A DNA stretch of 64,000 nucleotides from Chloroflexota bacterium (GTDB lineage: Bacteria; Chloroflexota; Anaerolineae; Anaerolineales; Villigracilaceae), in assembly GCA_013388685.1 (NCBI GenBank), contig JACAET010000016.1, forward strand, positions 25,604 through 89,603, in the 5' to 3' direction. Shown piece after piece: positions 25,525 through 34,546 of this stretch. Below the pieces are notes generated by a model. The model did not search any database. It saw only the letters and a list, made by a program, of their open reading frames with translations, and was not told the origin of the DNA. The position numbers were made by a program, and so were the translations under genes. Every line of letters starts with the position of its first letter. Within the stretch, counting starts at the first letter, position 1.

Positions 25525-26484
25525 ATGTCCGTTCGTCCTCTTGCTCTGTTGGATCTACCTTATATCTATGGCTTCCGCGAGGAGGCAGTGGGGCTGGATA
25601 CCGCGCGGCTGTTGACGCGCGGCAGTCCGCTGGGAGCGGTGGGATTGATGTCGTATGTGAATCCGTCGCGGCACATTTATTCGGCGATTGCAAACGGAGA
25701 GGACGCCTCGGTGCTTGGGGGAATCATCCACACGCGCGATGAGACGTTTGCCAAATTGTATTATCTGGCGCCCATCTCCCAACTTGACCATCCCCTCCTG
25801 CCGGATTTAATTGAACATCTTGCCGCCCAGGCGGGAGCGTGGGGAGCGTTCCATGTACTTGCCGAAGTGAATGAAACAAGCGATGCCTTTGTCTCACTGC
25901 GCAAGTCGGGGTTTTCGGTGTATGCATGGCAGAGGATGTGGGATGTGTCTGAGGTGGCGGCGACAGGTTTGGGGTCCCGCGCGGAGCGGAGCGATACGGA
26001 GGTCGAAGCGTGGGTGCGGGTGAAGTCGGTCCATTTGCCCTCGATCCAGAGTCTGTATCATCAGATCGTGCCGCCGCTGTTGCATCCTGTCGAGCCGTCG
26101 CCGAGGACCCCCCTTGGCTGGATGTGCAACGCTGACGCGAAGTGTTATGTAAACGTGTCGCACGGCATGTATGGAATTGTGCTGACTCCGCTGATTCATC
26201 CCGAAGCGACGAGCGTCAGCGAAAAAGTTTCAGCATTGATCGCTCATTTGCCAGACCGCCGCAGCCGCCCCGTGTATATTTGTGTACGTTCGTATCAGGC
26301 GTGGCTGGAGCCCGTCCTGGCGGATTTGGGGGCACGGGCAGGGGAGCGACAGGCGGTGATGGTCAAGCATCTGGCTCATTTGGTAAAGGAGGCGGCGGTC
26401 GCGCGTGCAACCCAGCCTGCAGGGGTGAGCATCCAGCCTTCGAGAGTGAGCAAGGCGGAAAGCCAGGAGCAGATCAACCTTTGA
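25525..26484 (+). CDS. GNAT-like protein of unknown substrate
   Basis: A 319-residue protein starting MSVRPLALLDLPYIYGFREE, as GNAT acetyltransferases do. Residues about 60-155 look like the rest of a GNAT fold (SAIANGEDASVLGGIIH, AFHVLAEVNETSDAFVSLRKSG, which matches the C-terminal GF/SG region), but the acetyl-CoA loop Q/RxxGxG/A is not clear. The second half (about 160-300) may be a second degenerate GNAT repeat, containing PVYICVRSYQAWLEPVLADLG. Function not assigned. A GTG eighteen bases upstream is a possible alternative start but overlaps a repeat. Confidence 0.55.
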   Translation: MSVRPLALLDLPYIYGFREEAVGLDTARLLTRGSPLGAVGLMSYVNPSRHIYSAIANGEDASVLGGIIHTRDETFAKLYYLAPISQLDHPLLPDLIEHLAAQAGAWGAFHVLAEVNETSDAFVSLRKSGFSVYAWQRMWDVSEVAATGLGSRAERSDTEVEAWVRVKSVHLPSIQSLYHQIVPPLLHPVEPSPRTPLGWMCNADAKCYVNVSHGMYGIVLTPLIHPEATSVSEKVSALIAHLPDRRSRPVYICVRSYQAWLEPVLADLGARAGERQAVMVKHLAHLVKEAAVARATQPAGVSIQPSRVSKAESQEQINL

Positions 26485-26507
26485 CAGGGAGAGGAGGGGA
26501 GCCATTT

Positions 26508-27569
26508 CTATGGGGCTGGGCGCGATTCCACCGTTTCTGCTTTGCGTCCGAACCACCACGAAGCGACTGGATTCGCCCGGATGAATAGTTCATAGATCAG
26601 CACCGATCCTGCCACCCCCATCAAAAACCCCACCCAAATAGAGAGTTGCCGGTTCTCTGTCACGGCAAAGAACTTCTGCCCCCAAAAATCCTGAATGGGA
26701 ACGTGGAACAACAGGATGAACAGGGATACCCGTCCGAAATATCCGAACAGGGAGGCGAGGCGGGGACTCCGCAATTCGATTTGACGCGACAAGGCAAGTA
26801 CGAACAGGATTCCCGCAATTGCTTCGAACGTGTTGATGGGAATGGAATCGTATGTCCGGGTATTGAAGTCGCTGCGCGCTTCGAAGAAATAGACCGTGCA
26901 TACCACTGCAATCCCCAAGCCGATCAACAGCCCGAGATTTTCAAATGTCTTCTCGGAAGTGGTGTTTCTAACTTCGCTTCCCAGGATGAAAAAGAACCCG
27001 CTTAGCAGGACAAGATCAAGCCCGAAGGGCAAGCCCATCAACTCATAGCGTTTTCCCAAAATGGAGAGGGCGAACGGATAGAAATCTTTGAGCCACACGC
27101 CGGAGAGTCCGAGCGTAAGGATAAGCGCGCCCCAGCGAAGGTAACGATTATTCCCTCGTCCGAAAACGGCAAGAAACAGGAAGGCGTACAAACTTGCGGC
27201 AAACAAATGCGGCAGAAACCACAATTGCACCCAGTCTATGTATGCCCCTGAAGCGTACAGCGATTTGATGATGCGCCGCAGGGCGGTTTCGAAACTCATC
27301 TTTTCGAAGGAGACATTCAGGAAATAGATCAGGAAGATGGTGAAAAAATACGGTTTGAGAAGGGTGTCCGCTCGTTTTTTGAAATACTCCCAAAACGGAA
27401 CGGATGCGTTCAGAAAGTATCCCGAAAGGAAAAAAAACAACGGCATGTGGAAGGAGTAGATAAGTTTGTATCCGAAAGGGGAGATATACCCAAAATCGTT
27501 GTGACCCAGCACCACCAGGAGAATGCCGATGCCTCTTGCAATATCAATGTATTCGATTCGTTTTGCCAT
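26508..27569 (-). CDS. Acyltransferase 3 family membrane protein
   Basis: A 353-residue protein with about ten TM helices. It begins RIEYIDIARGIGILLVVLGH, with the conserved Arg and His of acyltransferase family 3, and has FHMPLFFFLSGYF soon after. Such enzymes transfer acetyl or other acyl groups to surface sugars. The ATG at 27569 is preferred over 27578 because GAGGA lies nine bases before it. It is convergent with the GNAT-like gene; the SMP-30 gene ends 24 bases upstream of its start. Confidence 0.88.
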   Translation of the reverse strand: MAKRIEYIDIARGIGILLVVLGHNDFGYISPFGYKLIYSFHMPLFFFLSGYFLNASVPFWEYFKKRADTLLKPYFFTIFLIYFLNVSFEKMSFETALRRIIKSLYASGAYIDWVQLWFLPHLFAASLYAFLFLAVFGRGNNRYLRWGALILTLGLSGVWLKDFYPFALSILGKRYELMGLPFGLDLVLLSGFFFILGSEVRNTTSEKTFENLGLLIGLGIAVVCTVYFFEARSDFNTRTYDSIPINTFEAIAGILFVLALSRQIELRSPRLASLFGYFGRVSLFILLFHVPIQDFWGQKFFAVTENRQLSIWVGFLMGVAGSVLIYELFIRANPVASWWFGRKAETVESRPAP

Positions 27570-27592
27570 GCCGACCATTCCTCGTCAGAATT

Positions 27593-28447
27593 TTACCCTG
27601 CGAATTCAAAGACCGGCATGCCTTCCGTTTTTGTGGTGATGCGGAAGACGGCGCCCGTCAGCGGATATTCGCGCAAAGCCGCCTCATCGAGCCCGACGCG
27701 TGCAGACGTAACGAACAGGTCGTTTCCGCCGGTTCCGCCGAACACGCAGGAGGAGACGTTCTTTGCCGGGAGGGGAATGCGCTCGAGCAGTTGACCGGTA
27801 TCCGGGTTCCATTTTGTGATCTGCGCGCCGCCCCACATGGCAACCCATAAATTGCCCTGCAAATCGGAGGTCATGCCGTCGGGCCAACCGAAGGACTCGG
27901 GGATAGATACCGCCTCACGCGGACTTGTGATCGTCCCCGTTTCGAGGTCGTAGTCGAACGCCCGAATGGTACGCGTCGGGGTGTCGATATGGTAAAAGGT
28001 CTTGTAATCGGGGCCCCACGTCATGCCGTTGGAGATGGTGACGTTGCCCAACAATTTCGAGATCGTCTTTCCGTCGAACGAGTAGAGCGAGCCGTTTGGG
28101 TCTGTCTCGCCCATGTCCATGGTTCCCGCGAGGAAACGTCCGCGCGGGTCGCATTTGCCATCGTTGAAGCGGTTGTGGGCGGGTTCCCTGGTCAGGGTGG
28201 CGAGAGGGGTCAATTGGGATGAATCCGTTTCGAAGGTCCAGAAAGAGAAGCGCTTGGTGAAGACAATTCCGCCGCTTTTGCGCGGGGCGAGGCACCCGAC
28301 GGTTTCATTCAGTTCGAGTAGAACGTCTGCATTGGCGTACACACGCTTGTGGAGGATGTCAATCCAGTATAGTGTTTGTGCGCGTGCATCCCAAACGGGA
28401 CCTTCGCCGAGGGTTGCCCGAATATCGTAGAGAAGTTCGACCCGCAT
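27593..28447 (-). CDS. SMP-30/gluconolactonase family protein
   Basis: A 284-residue six-bladed beta-propeller hydrolase, probably a sugar lactonase. The metal-site residues are visible: Glu in TLGEGPVWDAR (about residue 15), Asn in NRFNDGKCDPRGRF (about 96), Asn in TISNGMTWGPD (about 141) and Asp in GWPDGMTSD (about 192). No signal peptide is seen, so it acts in the cytoplasm. It follows corA by one base and is probably co-transcribed, though no functional link is evident. Confidence 0.9.
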   Translation of the reverse strand: MRVELLYDIRATLGEGPVWDARAQTLYWIDILHKRVYANADVLLELNETVGCLAPRKSGGIVFTKRFSFWTFETDSSQLTPLATLTREPAHNRFNDGKCDPRGRFLAGTMDMGETDPNGSLYSFDGKTISKLLGNVTISNGMTWGPDYKTFYHIDTPTRTIRAFDYDLETGTITSPREAVSIPESFGWPDGMTSDLQGNLWVAMWGGAQITKWNPDTGQLLERIPLPAKNVSSCVFGGTGGNDLFVTSARVGLDEAALREYPLTGAVFRITTKTEGMPVFEFAG

Positions 28448-28448
28448 C

Positions 28449-29375
28449 CTAGAACCAATCGCGTTTGTAGAAGATATACGTGGCGAGGGCGGTCAAGCCG
28501 ACCGTGACGCCGATGATGGAGAGAAAGGCAAACGGGCTTTCCTGGGCGGGGAGAGTCACGTTCATGCCGTAAAAGGAGGCGACGATGGTGGGCAGGTTGA
28601 GCACGATGGTGATGGCGGCGAGCGCCTTCATGACCGCGTTCAGGTTGTTCGAAATGATGGAGGCGAAGGCGTCCATCATGGAGGAGAGGATCTCGGTGTT
28701 TATGCTGGTCATCTGGATGGCTTGCTGGTTTTCGGTCAGGACGTCCTCCAGCAGGTCCTGATCCTCTTCGTAATAATTGAAGATCTGCATCCGCTGGACG
28801 CGTTCCATCATCACCTCATTCGAGCGCAGGGCGGTGGCGAAGTAGGTGAGACTCTTCTGGTATTTCAACAATTCCATTAATTCTCTGTTGCGCGTGGATT
28901 TTTGCAGTTGATCTTCGATGGTTTCCGTCATGCGGTTGATTTCGCGCAAATGCGTAAGGTAGCGCGTGGCGGTTTCGAGAAAGATGTAGAGGGCAAAACG
29001 GTAGCGTTTGCCGGTCTTCAACATGCGATACTTGCCGTTTGCCAGCACCTTGAACATTTCCTTGTCGTATTTGCAAATGGTGACGATCATGTTGCCGCGG
29101 ATCATGATGCCCAAGGGGATGGTGGTATAGGGAATGTCGCTTTCGGGCTGACGGTGCGGAACGCGCAGCAGGATGAACGTATACTCTTCGTCGCGTTCGA
29201 TGCGCGGCATTTCATCGAGATCAAGGGAGTAGTTGATGTAATCAATATCCACCCCCCAATTGACGAGTTGCTCGATCTCTTCCGGCGTGGGATCAATGGC
29301 TTTGACCCAGGCGCCGTTCACCATGGTATCCAGTTGTTCGAGACCGTGCTCGGTGGTCTTGTAGATGGTGAGCAT
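28449..29375 (-). CDS. corA: CorA-type magnesium transporter
   Basis: A 308-residue divalent-metal channel. The N-terminal cytoplasmic domain (1-240) contains YTFILLRVPHRQP and the long helix with TETIEDQLQKSTRNRELMEL; two TM helices follow, and the first ends in the selectivity motif YGMN (G270-M271-N272). The charged C-terminus KRDWF is typical. The ATG at 29375 has CAGGAGG upstream; the longer frame starting 12 codons earlier is less likely. A leader of over 200 bases separates it from the next gene, with a hairpin beside the ribosome site. Confidence 0.93.
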   Translation of the reverse strand: MLTIYKTTEHGLEQLDTMVNGAWVKAIDPTPEEIEQLVNWGVDIDYINYSLDLDEMPRIERDEEYTFILLRVPHRQPESDIPYTTIPLGIMIRGNMIVTICKYDKEMFKVLANGKYRMLKTGKRYRFALYIFLETATRYLTHLREINRMTETIEDQLQKSTRNRELMELLKYQKSLTYFATALRSNEVMMERVQRMQIFNYYEEDQDLLEDVLTENQQAIQMTSINTEILSSMMDAFASIISNNLNAVMKALAAITIVLNLPTIVASFYGMNVTLPAQESPFAFLSIIGVTVGLTALATYIFYKRDWF

Positions 29376-29638
29376 GAATGCCTCCTGGCGTGAGATCACC
29401 ACGCCGGGCATGGCTCACCCGCGTGATGTCATGTTCGTTTCGACGCGTACACTCCGTCCGTACTACTGGGCGGCTGACTCTCGGAATTTCCGGAATTGCT
29501 TTCGTTGGTGTACATCACATATCCTTGCAGCGGAATTGTACGCCCGTTGCGGGGATTCCACAACGGTATGAAAACGGCATTCTACGACGTTTCAGCCGTA
29601 TGAATTAAGATTTTCCCGCTTATGGGGAGATGGAGGTT
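29376..29638 (-). promoter_or_regulatory. long leader region upstream of corA
   Basis: No gene is seen in these 263 bases. On the minus strand the hairpin GGCGTG...CACGCC (29387-29405) touches the CAGGAGG ribosome site. I could not match the region to the M-box magnesium riboswitch consensus. A GGAATTTCCGGAATT-like palindrome lies near 29480-29500. Confidence 0.4.
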
Positions 29639-30307
29639 TCACCCCCCAAACTGCCCGATCACCCCGGCGATCAAGCCGATCTGCCCGAGGTGGTACGCGG
29701 CGATGTTGAGGATGCGTCCGTTTTTGAGGGGGGACACAAACTTGTTCCACGCCAGGATGATGTCCGAAAGGTAGAACAGGAACGCCCCGGCGCTGACCAG
29801 CAGGGAAGCGCCCGTCTTCCATGCGGGGTTCGAGAGGGTCGTCATGGCGGCGTACAACATTGCGGTAATCACCACTCCATACAGGATGACAGGAGCGACC
29901 AGCCGCGTCTGTCCTTTCGCCCGCATCGCCGAAACGATCCGCCGCATTACCCGCACCGCGCTGACCGAAAGGATCACGATCAGCAAAACCGACCAGGCAT
30001 TGACCTCCCTCAATTCATTTTGGAAACCGAAGAGATACGCAACGTGCGCGAAGAGGAAGGCAATCAACCCAAATAGAAACATGCGGTCGAGCGAGATCAT
30101 CAACAGCACATCCCCCGCCAGCGAAAACAACACCCCCAGCCCAAACCAGAACGTCAGCCCCTGCAGCCCCGTGCTGGAATACAGCCAGCCGAACAGACAA
30201 ACCATCACCGCCGGCTTCGTCAGATATTCCAGTTTCCCCCATCCCTTCGCCAATACCAACACCTGCCAAACCGCAAACCCCAGTGCCAGGATGAGCCAGA
30301 GAATCAT
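29639..30307 (-). CDS. YhhN family membrane protein (lysoplasmalogenase-like)
   Basis: A 222-residue protein with eight TM helices. It has the YhhN/TMEM86 motifs YLTKPAVMV (about residue 28), LGVLFSLAGDVLLM (58-71), LIAFLFAHVAYL (82-93), and SAGAFLFYLSDIILAWNKF (168-186) with the conserved Asp residues. Eukaryotic relatives hydrolyse the vinyl ether bond of lysoplasmalogen; the bacterial substrate is less sure. A monocistronic gene flanked by the corA leader and the second CATTGCGAGG repeat. Confidence 0.85.
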   Translation of the reverse strand: MILWLILALGFAVWQVLVLAKGWGKLEYLTKPAVMVCLFGWLYSSTGLQGLTFWFGLGVLFSLAGDVLLMISLDRMFLFGLIAFLFAHVAYLFGFQNELREVNAWSVLLIVILSVSAVRVMRRIVSAMRAKGQTRLVAPVILYGVVITAMLYAAMTTLSNPAWKTGASLLVSAGAFLFYLSDIILAWNKFVSPLKNGRILNIAAYHLGQIGLIAGVIGQFGG

Positions 30308-30328
30308 TCGTACCTCCTGAAATCATGT

Positions 30329-30452
30329 GTCATTGCGAGGAGCGTTCGCTGCGACGAAGCAATCTCCTGTTACAAGGAGATTGCTTCGGGCTGTGGTTTC
30401 GATACCGGCGAGAAGAGCATTCGCCCCACTCACCACCAGCCCTCGCAATGAC
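30329..30452. repeat. dispersed palindromic repeat, copy 2 (CATTGCGAGG family)
   Basis: Starts GTCATTGCGAGGAGCG and ends CCTCGCAATGAC, so its ends are inverted. Inside, GAAGCAATCTCCT pairs with GGAGATTGCTTC. It shares its first 16 bases with the copy at 12637. It fills the gap between the YhhN gene and era. Confidence 0.88.
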
Positions 30453-30453
30453 A

Positions 30454-31371
30454 TTATCTTCTTTTCTTCTTCCCGATCCGATACCCAAACCTTTGCAGGG
30501 CGTTCTCGTCGTTGCGCCAATCCTTCAACACCTTGGCGCGCAGCTCCAAAAAGACGGGGCGTCCGCCCATCGCTTCGATCTCCCGGCGCGCGTCGCTGCC
30601 AATCCGCTTGAGCATCCTGCCTCCCTCGCCGATGACAATCCCCTTCTGCGACTCGCGCTCCACAAAAATCGTCGCGGCAATATATGCCATGCCGTTCTCG
30701 CGCTCCTTGAACTCGTCAATGCGCACGCCCACGCTGTGCGGCACCTCGTCGCGCAGGTTGTTCAGGCACGCCTCGCGGATCAGGTCGGCGGCAATGTCGC
30801 GTTCGTAAGAGTCTGTAATCTGATCCTCGTCGAACTCCGGCGGGCGGATGGGGCTAAGGGAAATCAGCAGATCGAGCAACTTGTCGAGATTCTTCCCCTG
30901 AAGCGCAGACAGCGAAACGACCTGCGCCTCTTTCTTGACCGACGCCTGATACGCTTCGAGATGGCGGGTCAACGCCTCAGCCTGGACCAGGTCCATTTTG
31001 TTGGCGGCAAGTACGAGCGGAGTCCGACGCGGCAGGTTGTCGAGCAGGGAGGCAATCTGGCGGTCTTCTTCTGTTGGCGGCACAGAGGCATCCACCAGCC
31101 ACAGGACAATATCCACACCTTCGAGCGCCTCCTGCGCCTCCTGATTGAGGAAGCGTCCCAGTTTGTGGCGCGGATTGTGAATGCCGGGCGTATCCACAAA
31201 AACGAGCTGACAGGTCTCGGTGGTGAGAATGCCCAACTGACGCTTGCGCGTGGTCTGCGGCTTGGGCGAAACCGCCGCGATCTTTTGACCCAGCAGGGCG
31301 TTGATCAGCGTGGATTTGCCGACATTTGGGCGGCCAATGACAGCGATGTAACCCGTGCGGAAGTCGTTCAT
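30454..31371 (-). CDS. era: GTPase Era
   Basis: A 305-residue GTPase needed for 30S ribosome assembly. G1 is GRPNVGKST, G2 includes PQTTRKRQLG, G3 is VDTPGIH and G4 is ANKMDLV. The C-terminal KH domain has IGEGGRMLKRIG and ends in a basic tail. Its ATG overlaps the stop of the upstream GT39-type gene by four bases, an unrelated but coupled neighbour. Confidence 0.96.
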   Translation of the reverse strand: MNDFRTGYIAVIGRPNVGKSTLINALLGQKIAAVSPKPQTTRKRQLGILTTETCQLVFVDTPGIHNPRHKLGRFLNQEAQEALEGVDIVLWLVDASVPPTEEDRQIASLLDNLPRRTPLVLAANKMDLVQAEALTRHLEAYQASVKKEAQVVSLSALQGKNLDKLLDLLISLSPIRPPEFDEDQITDSYERDIAADLIREACLNNLRDEVPHSVGVRIDEFKERENGMAYIAATIFVERESQKGIVIGEGGRMLKRIGSDARREIEAMGGRPVFLELRAKVLKDWRNDENALQRFGYRIGKKKRR

Positions 31372-33002
31372 GGAATCCTTTCGTAGATGCGGATGGCAGG
31401 GTTGATGAATTCAAAGCGAATTTGCGGCAGCCAGGGCGGCAGGGTGTATTTGAATTCTTTCAAAAGTTGATAATGGGCAGTTCGCCCCGTTTCCAGTTGT
31501 TTGAAGAAGGCGCATTCCGCCGGCATGGTTTCGCAGTAATGAGGGTCGTTGAATTTATCTGAAGTGAAACTGTCCACCACAAAATAATCCGTCTGGCGGT
31601 CTACAAGCCCCGTCTCGCCGGCATTGTATTCGAACCGTTTGTCGGTCGGCAGCGGCTCCTCGCCCCTGACGAAATAGATGGGGTAGTTGTACTCGCGTTC
31701 GAAGCGCTCGCCATCGTACGTTGGAGGATAATAGGTGTGCTCGAGCGATCTGCCCGGCGGAAGGGTGTCCATGAATGCGGAGGCGGGGATGCGCGCGTCG
31801 TTCATGACGAGGAGCGTCAGGCTGAGCAGGCGGGCGAGGGAATACAGGACGATTCCCGCCACCGTTAAATTGACTGCCAGCGGAAGGAATGATTTGCCTG
31901 TCGCTTTTGCCCGCGCGTGCAGGTCTGCGAGAAAGAATGCAGTCAGAATGGCAAGGAAGGGCATCAATGTCAGGAAGTAGCGCAGTTGGTAGTTGTAGGA
32001 AATCGTCATCGGCAGGTCGAGGGCGAGGATCGCCAGCAGGAGGACGGCGAAGGATTTCATCTGCGGAGTGCGTGCAACTTCTCCGCCGCGCCACGCCTGG
32101 ACGACCCTCCAAACCGCCCACATCAACCCGGCGCCAAAGAGCAGGATGAGCGCGAGCCCCAGTCCCTCTGCCATGACGCGGTATTGACCGATGAACCCAC
32201 GCACGCTGTCCGCCTGGTAGCCATAGTTGACCTGCCACTGCAGAGTGGAGAACAAACGCTTGAAGTAGTATGCCATCCAGGTCAGCGCTTTGGGGGTGCC
32301 AAGGGCAAAGCCAAGAAAGGCGAGTGCGACGCTGATGAATAATGTCTCTGCACTGGAGAGCCAGTCGGTACGGAGGCGCTTCCGCTGTTCGAGCAGGTAC
32401 ACCGTCAGCGGGGCGAGGATGAGACTGCCGCCGATGTATTTGCTCGAAGCCGCCATGCCTAAGGTCAGGAAGGGGGCGTAGAGCCAGAGGCGGTTTCCGC
32501 GCAGGACGTATTCGAGCAGGCAAAGCACGGAAAGGGTAACAAAGAAGAGCAGATAGGTGTCGTTGTGGGCGAAGCGCCCGTTGTGCGACATTTCGCTGAC
32601 GCAGATCAGGAACAGCCCGCTCGAACCCGCGACCGTGATGCTCCCCCCGATGCGGCGGGCAATGATGTAGGTGAGGACCACTGTCAGACCGGCCAAAACC
32701 GCCGAAAGGAGACGCGCAGCGACGAGCATTTCCCTTGTTTCATACCCCAGCGCGAGAACGACCTTCCCAAGCCAGTACATGGCATATTGCGGCAGATCGG
32801 GATAGTCGAAGTTGATCTCGCTGAATTTGTAATCGCCAATCACGGCGTTGATCGAGCGCACGACGATCTCATCCGGATGCCAGACGCTCGGCGCGCCCCA
32901 CGCGATGCCGGGCAGGGTGAAAGCGAGGAAGAGGAGGAACAGCCCAAGGGGAAGGAGAAATTCGCGCGTTTGGATGAATGATTTTGTTTTTGTAGGCATC
33001 AT
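31368..33002 (-). CDS. GT39-like membrane glycosyltransferase
   Basis: A 544-residue protein with about 11 TM helices. After the first helix it has WHPDEIVVRSINAV, the acidic active-site segment of PMT/ArnT-like transferases, then the second conserved loop FDYPDLPQYAMYWLGK. SEMSHNGRFAHNDTYLLFF is in the position of the conserved HPD/RxxxND-type loop. The C-terminal 120 residues form an outer soluble domain. The ATG at 33002 (or the next codon, 32999) is used; a longer frame would overlap ogt. The acceptor is unknown. It overlaps era by four bases. Confidence 0.8.
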   Translation of the reverse strand: MMPTKTKSFIQTREFLLPLGLFLLFLAFTLPGIAWGAPSVWHPDEIVVRSINAVIGDYKFSEINFDYPDLPQYAMYWLGKVVLALGYETREMLVAARLLSAVLAGLTVVLTYIIARRIGGSITVAGSSGLFLICVSEMSHNGRFAHNDTYLLFFVTLSVLCLLEYVLRGNRLWLYAPFLTLGMAASSKYIGGSLILAPLTVYLLEQRKRLRTDWLSSAETLFISVALAFLGFALGTPKALTWMAYYFKRLFSTLQWQVNYGYQADSVRGFIGQYRVMAEGLGLALILLFGAGLMWAVWRVVQAWRGGEVARTPQMKSFAVLLLAILALDLPMTISYNYQLRYFLTLMPFLAILTAFFLADLHARAKATGKSFLPLAVNLTVAGIVLYSLARLLSLTLLVMNDARIPASAFMDTLPPGRSLEHTYYPPTYDGERFEREYNYPIYFVRGEEPLPTDKRFEYNAGETGLVDRQTDYFVVDSFTSDKFNDPHYCETMPAECAFFKQLETGRTAHYQLLKEFKYTLPPWLPQIRFEFINPAIRIYERIP

Positions 33003-33031
33003 CGAGGGCTTTCTGCAAGGATGTCTGTGAT

Positions 33032-33565
33032 TTAGGTAATGAGAGCGCCTTCCAATCTCAACAACCATTCCTTGGTGGGTAATCCATCCCCGCCGCCGTA
33101 GCCGTGGAGTTTGCCGTCCACGCCAATGACGCGGTGACAGGGGATGACCAGTGGCATGGGGTTCATGGCGTTGGCGGCTCCCACGGCGCGGTACGCCAGC
33201 GGACGGTTGATTTCGCGGGCGATGTCCATGTAGGTGCGGGTTTCTCCATAGGGGATGCGGTAGACCGCCTGCAATGCCTCGCGTTGAAAGGGAGTGAAGA
33301 ACGTCCAGTCAATGGGGATGGTGAAGGCGGTGCGCTTTCCGTTCAGGTATTCGGCGAGTTCGCGGGCGTAGGGTTTGATCTTTTTCGCATCGGGCTGGAC
33401 GGGACGCCTGAGCCGCGCGAGGTACGCGTCAAACTCAGGTTGAGAGTCTGCCCATTCGACGGCGACCAAGCCAAAGTCGGAGGCGGCGAGGCGCAGGTCT
33501 CCGAGCGGAGTCCCGTTCAATTCGCCGGTGTAGATGAATGTTGCGTCGGGTGTTTTCTTCCTCAT
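33032..33565 (-). CDS. ogt: Methylated-DNA-protein-cysteine S-methyltransferase
   Basis: A 177-residue suicide repair protein that takes alkyl groups from O6-alkylguanine. The acceptor Cys is C143 in VIPCHRVIGVDG; the DNA-binding helix segment AYRAVGAANAMNPMP is just before it, and the asparagine hinge is kept. The N-terminal domain (about 1-85) is degenerate, as in most Ogt proteins. The ATG directly follows the T run of a terminator-like hairpin and has no ribosome site. Confidence 0.93.
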   Translation of the reverse strand: MRKKTPDATFIYTGELNGTPLGDLRLAASDFGLVAVEWADSQPEFDAYLARLRRPVQPDAKKIKPYARELAEYLNGKRTAFTIPIDWTFFTPFQREALQAVYRIPYGETRTYMDIAREINRPLAYRAVGAANAMNPMPLVIPCHRVIGVDGKLHGYGGGDGLPTKEWLLRLEGALIT

Positions 33566-33605
33566 AAAAAATCACCACCGAGGATACGCCTCAATGGTGA
33601 TTATA
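33566..33605 (-). terminator. terminator hairpin with an embedded -10 element
   Basis: On the minus strand ATCACCATTGAGG pairs with CCTCGGTGGTGAT and is followed by six T, then the ogt ATG. A perfect TATAAT (33600-33605) overlaps the first bases of the left arm, so an ogt transcript would start inside that arm. It can stop read-through from the ABC genes while letting ogt start. Confidence 0.6.
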
Positions 33606-33617
33606 GCCTTGTTTGTT

Positions 33618-33636
33618 TAAGACTTCGGAAGTCTTA
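33618..33636. repeat. perfect small palindrome
   Basis: TAAGACTTC, one G, GAAGTCTTA. It lies between the ABC permease stop and ogt. A half-copy GGAAGTCT follows at about 33643. Confidence 0.55.
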
Positions 33637-33652
33637 CCGTGGAAGTCTGGTT

Positions 33653-34507
33653 TCAATAATTCGACACTCTGTCAATCAGACCGAGTTCGCGCGCGCGATG
33701 GTCGCACCAGCGAAAGGTGAACACAGACACGATGGCGAAGACGACCGTCAGCCCGAGCAGGATGCCGAGGAGTTGCAGGTTGCTGTACTGTGCCAGCGTG
33801 GGAAAAGCCTGCGCCACATCCCCGATCAGGGAACGGCGCATGAGTTCGAGCCAGTAGGTAATGGGCATGGCGTACCCAACGGGACGCAGCCAGGCGGGCA
33901 GGACCTCGAGCGGGAAGATCGCACCGCTGAAAAGATAGAGCGCCCCCGCTACCGCTTCGCCGATCAGGAAGAAGTGATGCGCCACCATGAGCGTGATGCT
34001 GGCAAGGATCAGTCCCATCATGGCAAGCATGGTCACGCCGATGACGAGCGAGACGAAGAAGAGCCCCCAGTTCACCTGTGTCAGGTCCAGCGGGACGTTG
34101 AGGAAAAGCACGCCCGCCGTCAGGATGACGATGACCGCCACCGTGCCAATGAGGAAGCGGGAGACGCCGCGCCCCAGCCAGTAAAAGGGGATGTTGATGG
34201 GGGCAATGTACATGTACTTGAGCGTCTTGTAATGCTCGCGGTCGTCAATCACCGCCCATGAAACCCCCGCCATGACCGCGCCGACATAGGTGTAGAAGGC
34301 GTTGCCGAGGTAGATGTACGGAAAGAGCGGAGAGTTATACGCGCCGCCGGTGATGATGCTGTACATGACCACGAGAATGGCGGCAGACGCCAGCGGCTTG
34401 ATGATGACATAGACGGCAAACAGAAAGGGATCGGTCCAGTTTGATTCGACCTGCCATCCCAGCCAGGTTGCCATGGTAAACGAACGAGTGGTTTCGGAAC
34501 GGTTCAT
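33653..34507 (-). CDS. ABC-2 type transporter permease (second of pair)
   Basis: A 284-residue protein with six TM helices. The N-terminus (MNRSETTRSFTMATWLGWQVESNWTDPFLF in two parts) is the entry helix, and AWAVIDDREHYKTLKYMYIAPIN-like sequence (about residues 83-104) is the ABC-2 DEREHxTLE-type coupling motif. It follows the other permease gene by 67 bases with a heptamer repeat between. Together with the ATPase at 35.4 kb it makes a heteromeric exporter; the substrate is unknown. Confidence 0.87.
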   Translation of the reverse strand: MNRSETTRSFTMATWLGWQVESNWTDPFLFAVYVIIKPLASAAILVVMYSIITGGAYNSPLFPYIYLGNAFYTYVGAVMAGVSWAVIDDREHYKTLKYMYIAPINIPFYWLGRGVSRFLIGTVAVIVILTAGVLFLNVPLDLTQVNWGLFFVSLVIGVTMLAMMGLILASITLMVAHHFFLIGEAVAGALYLFSGAIFPLEVLPAWLRPVGYAMPITYWLELMRRSLIGDVAQAFPTLAQYSNLQLLGILLGLTVVFAIVSVFTFRWCDHRARELGLIDRVSNY

Positions 34508-34546
34508 AAATTCTCCGGTTCAATTACCGCTTAGCGTGATTGGCGC

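Noticed and set aside
29376..29638. M-box magnesium riboswitch before corA
   Set aside because: I could not find the conserved M-box core words on the minus strand; only a local hairpin is visible.
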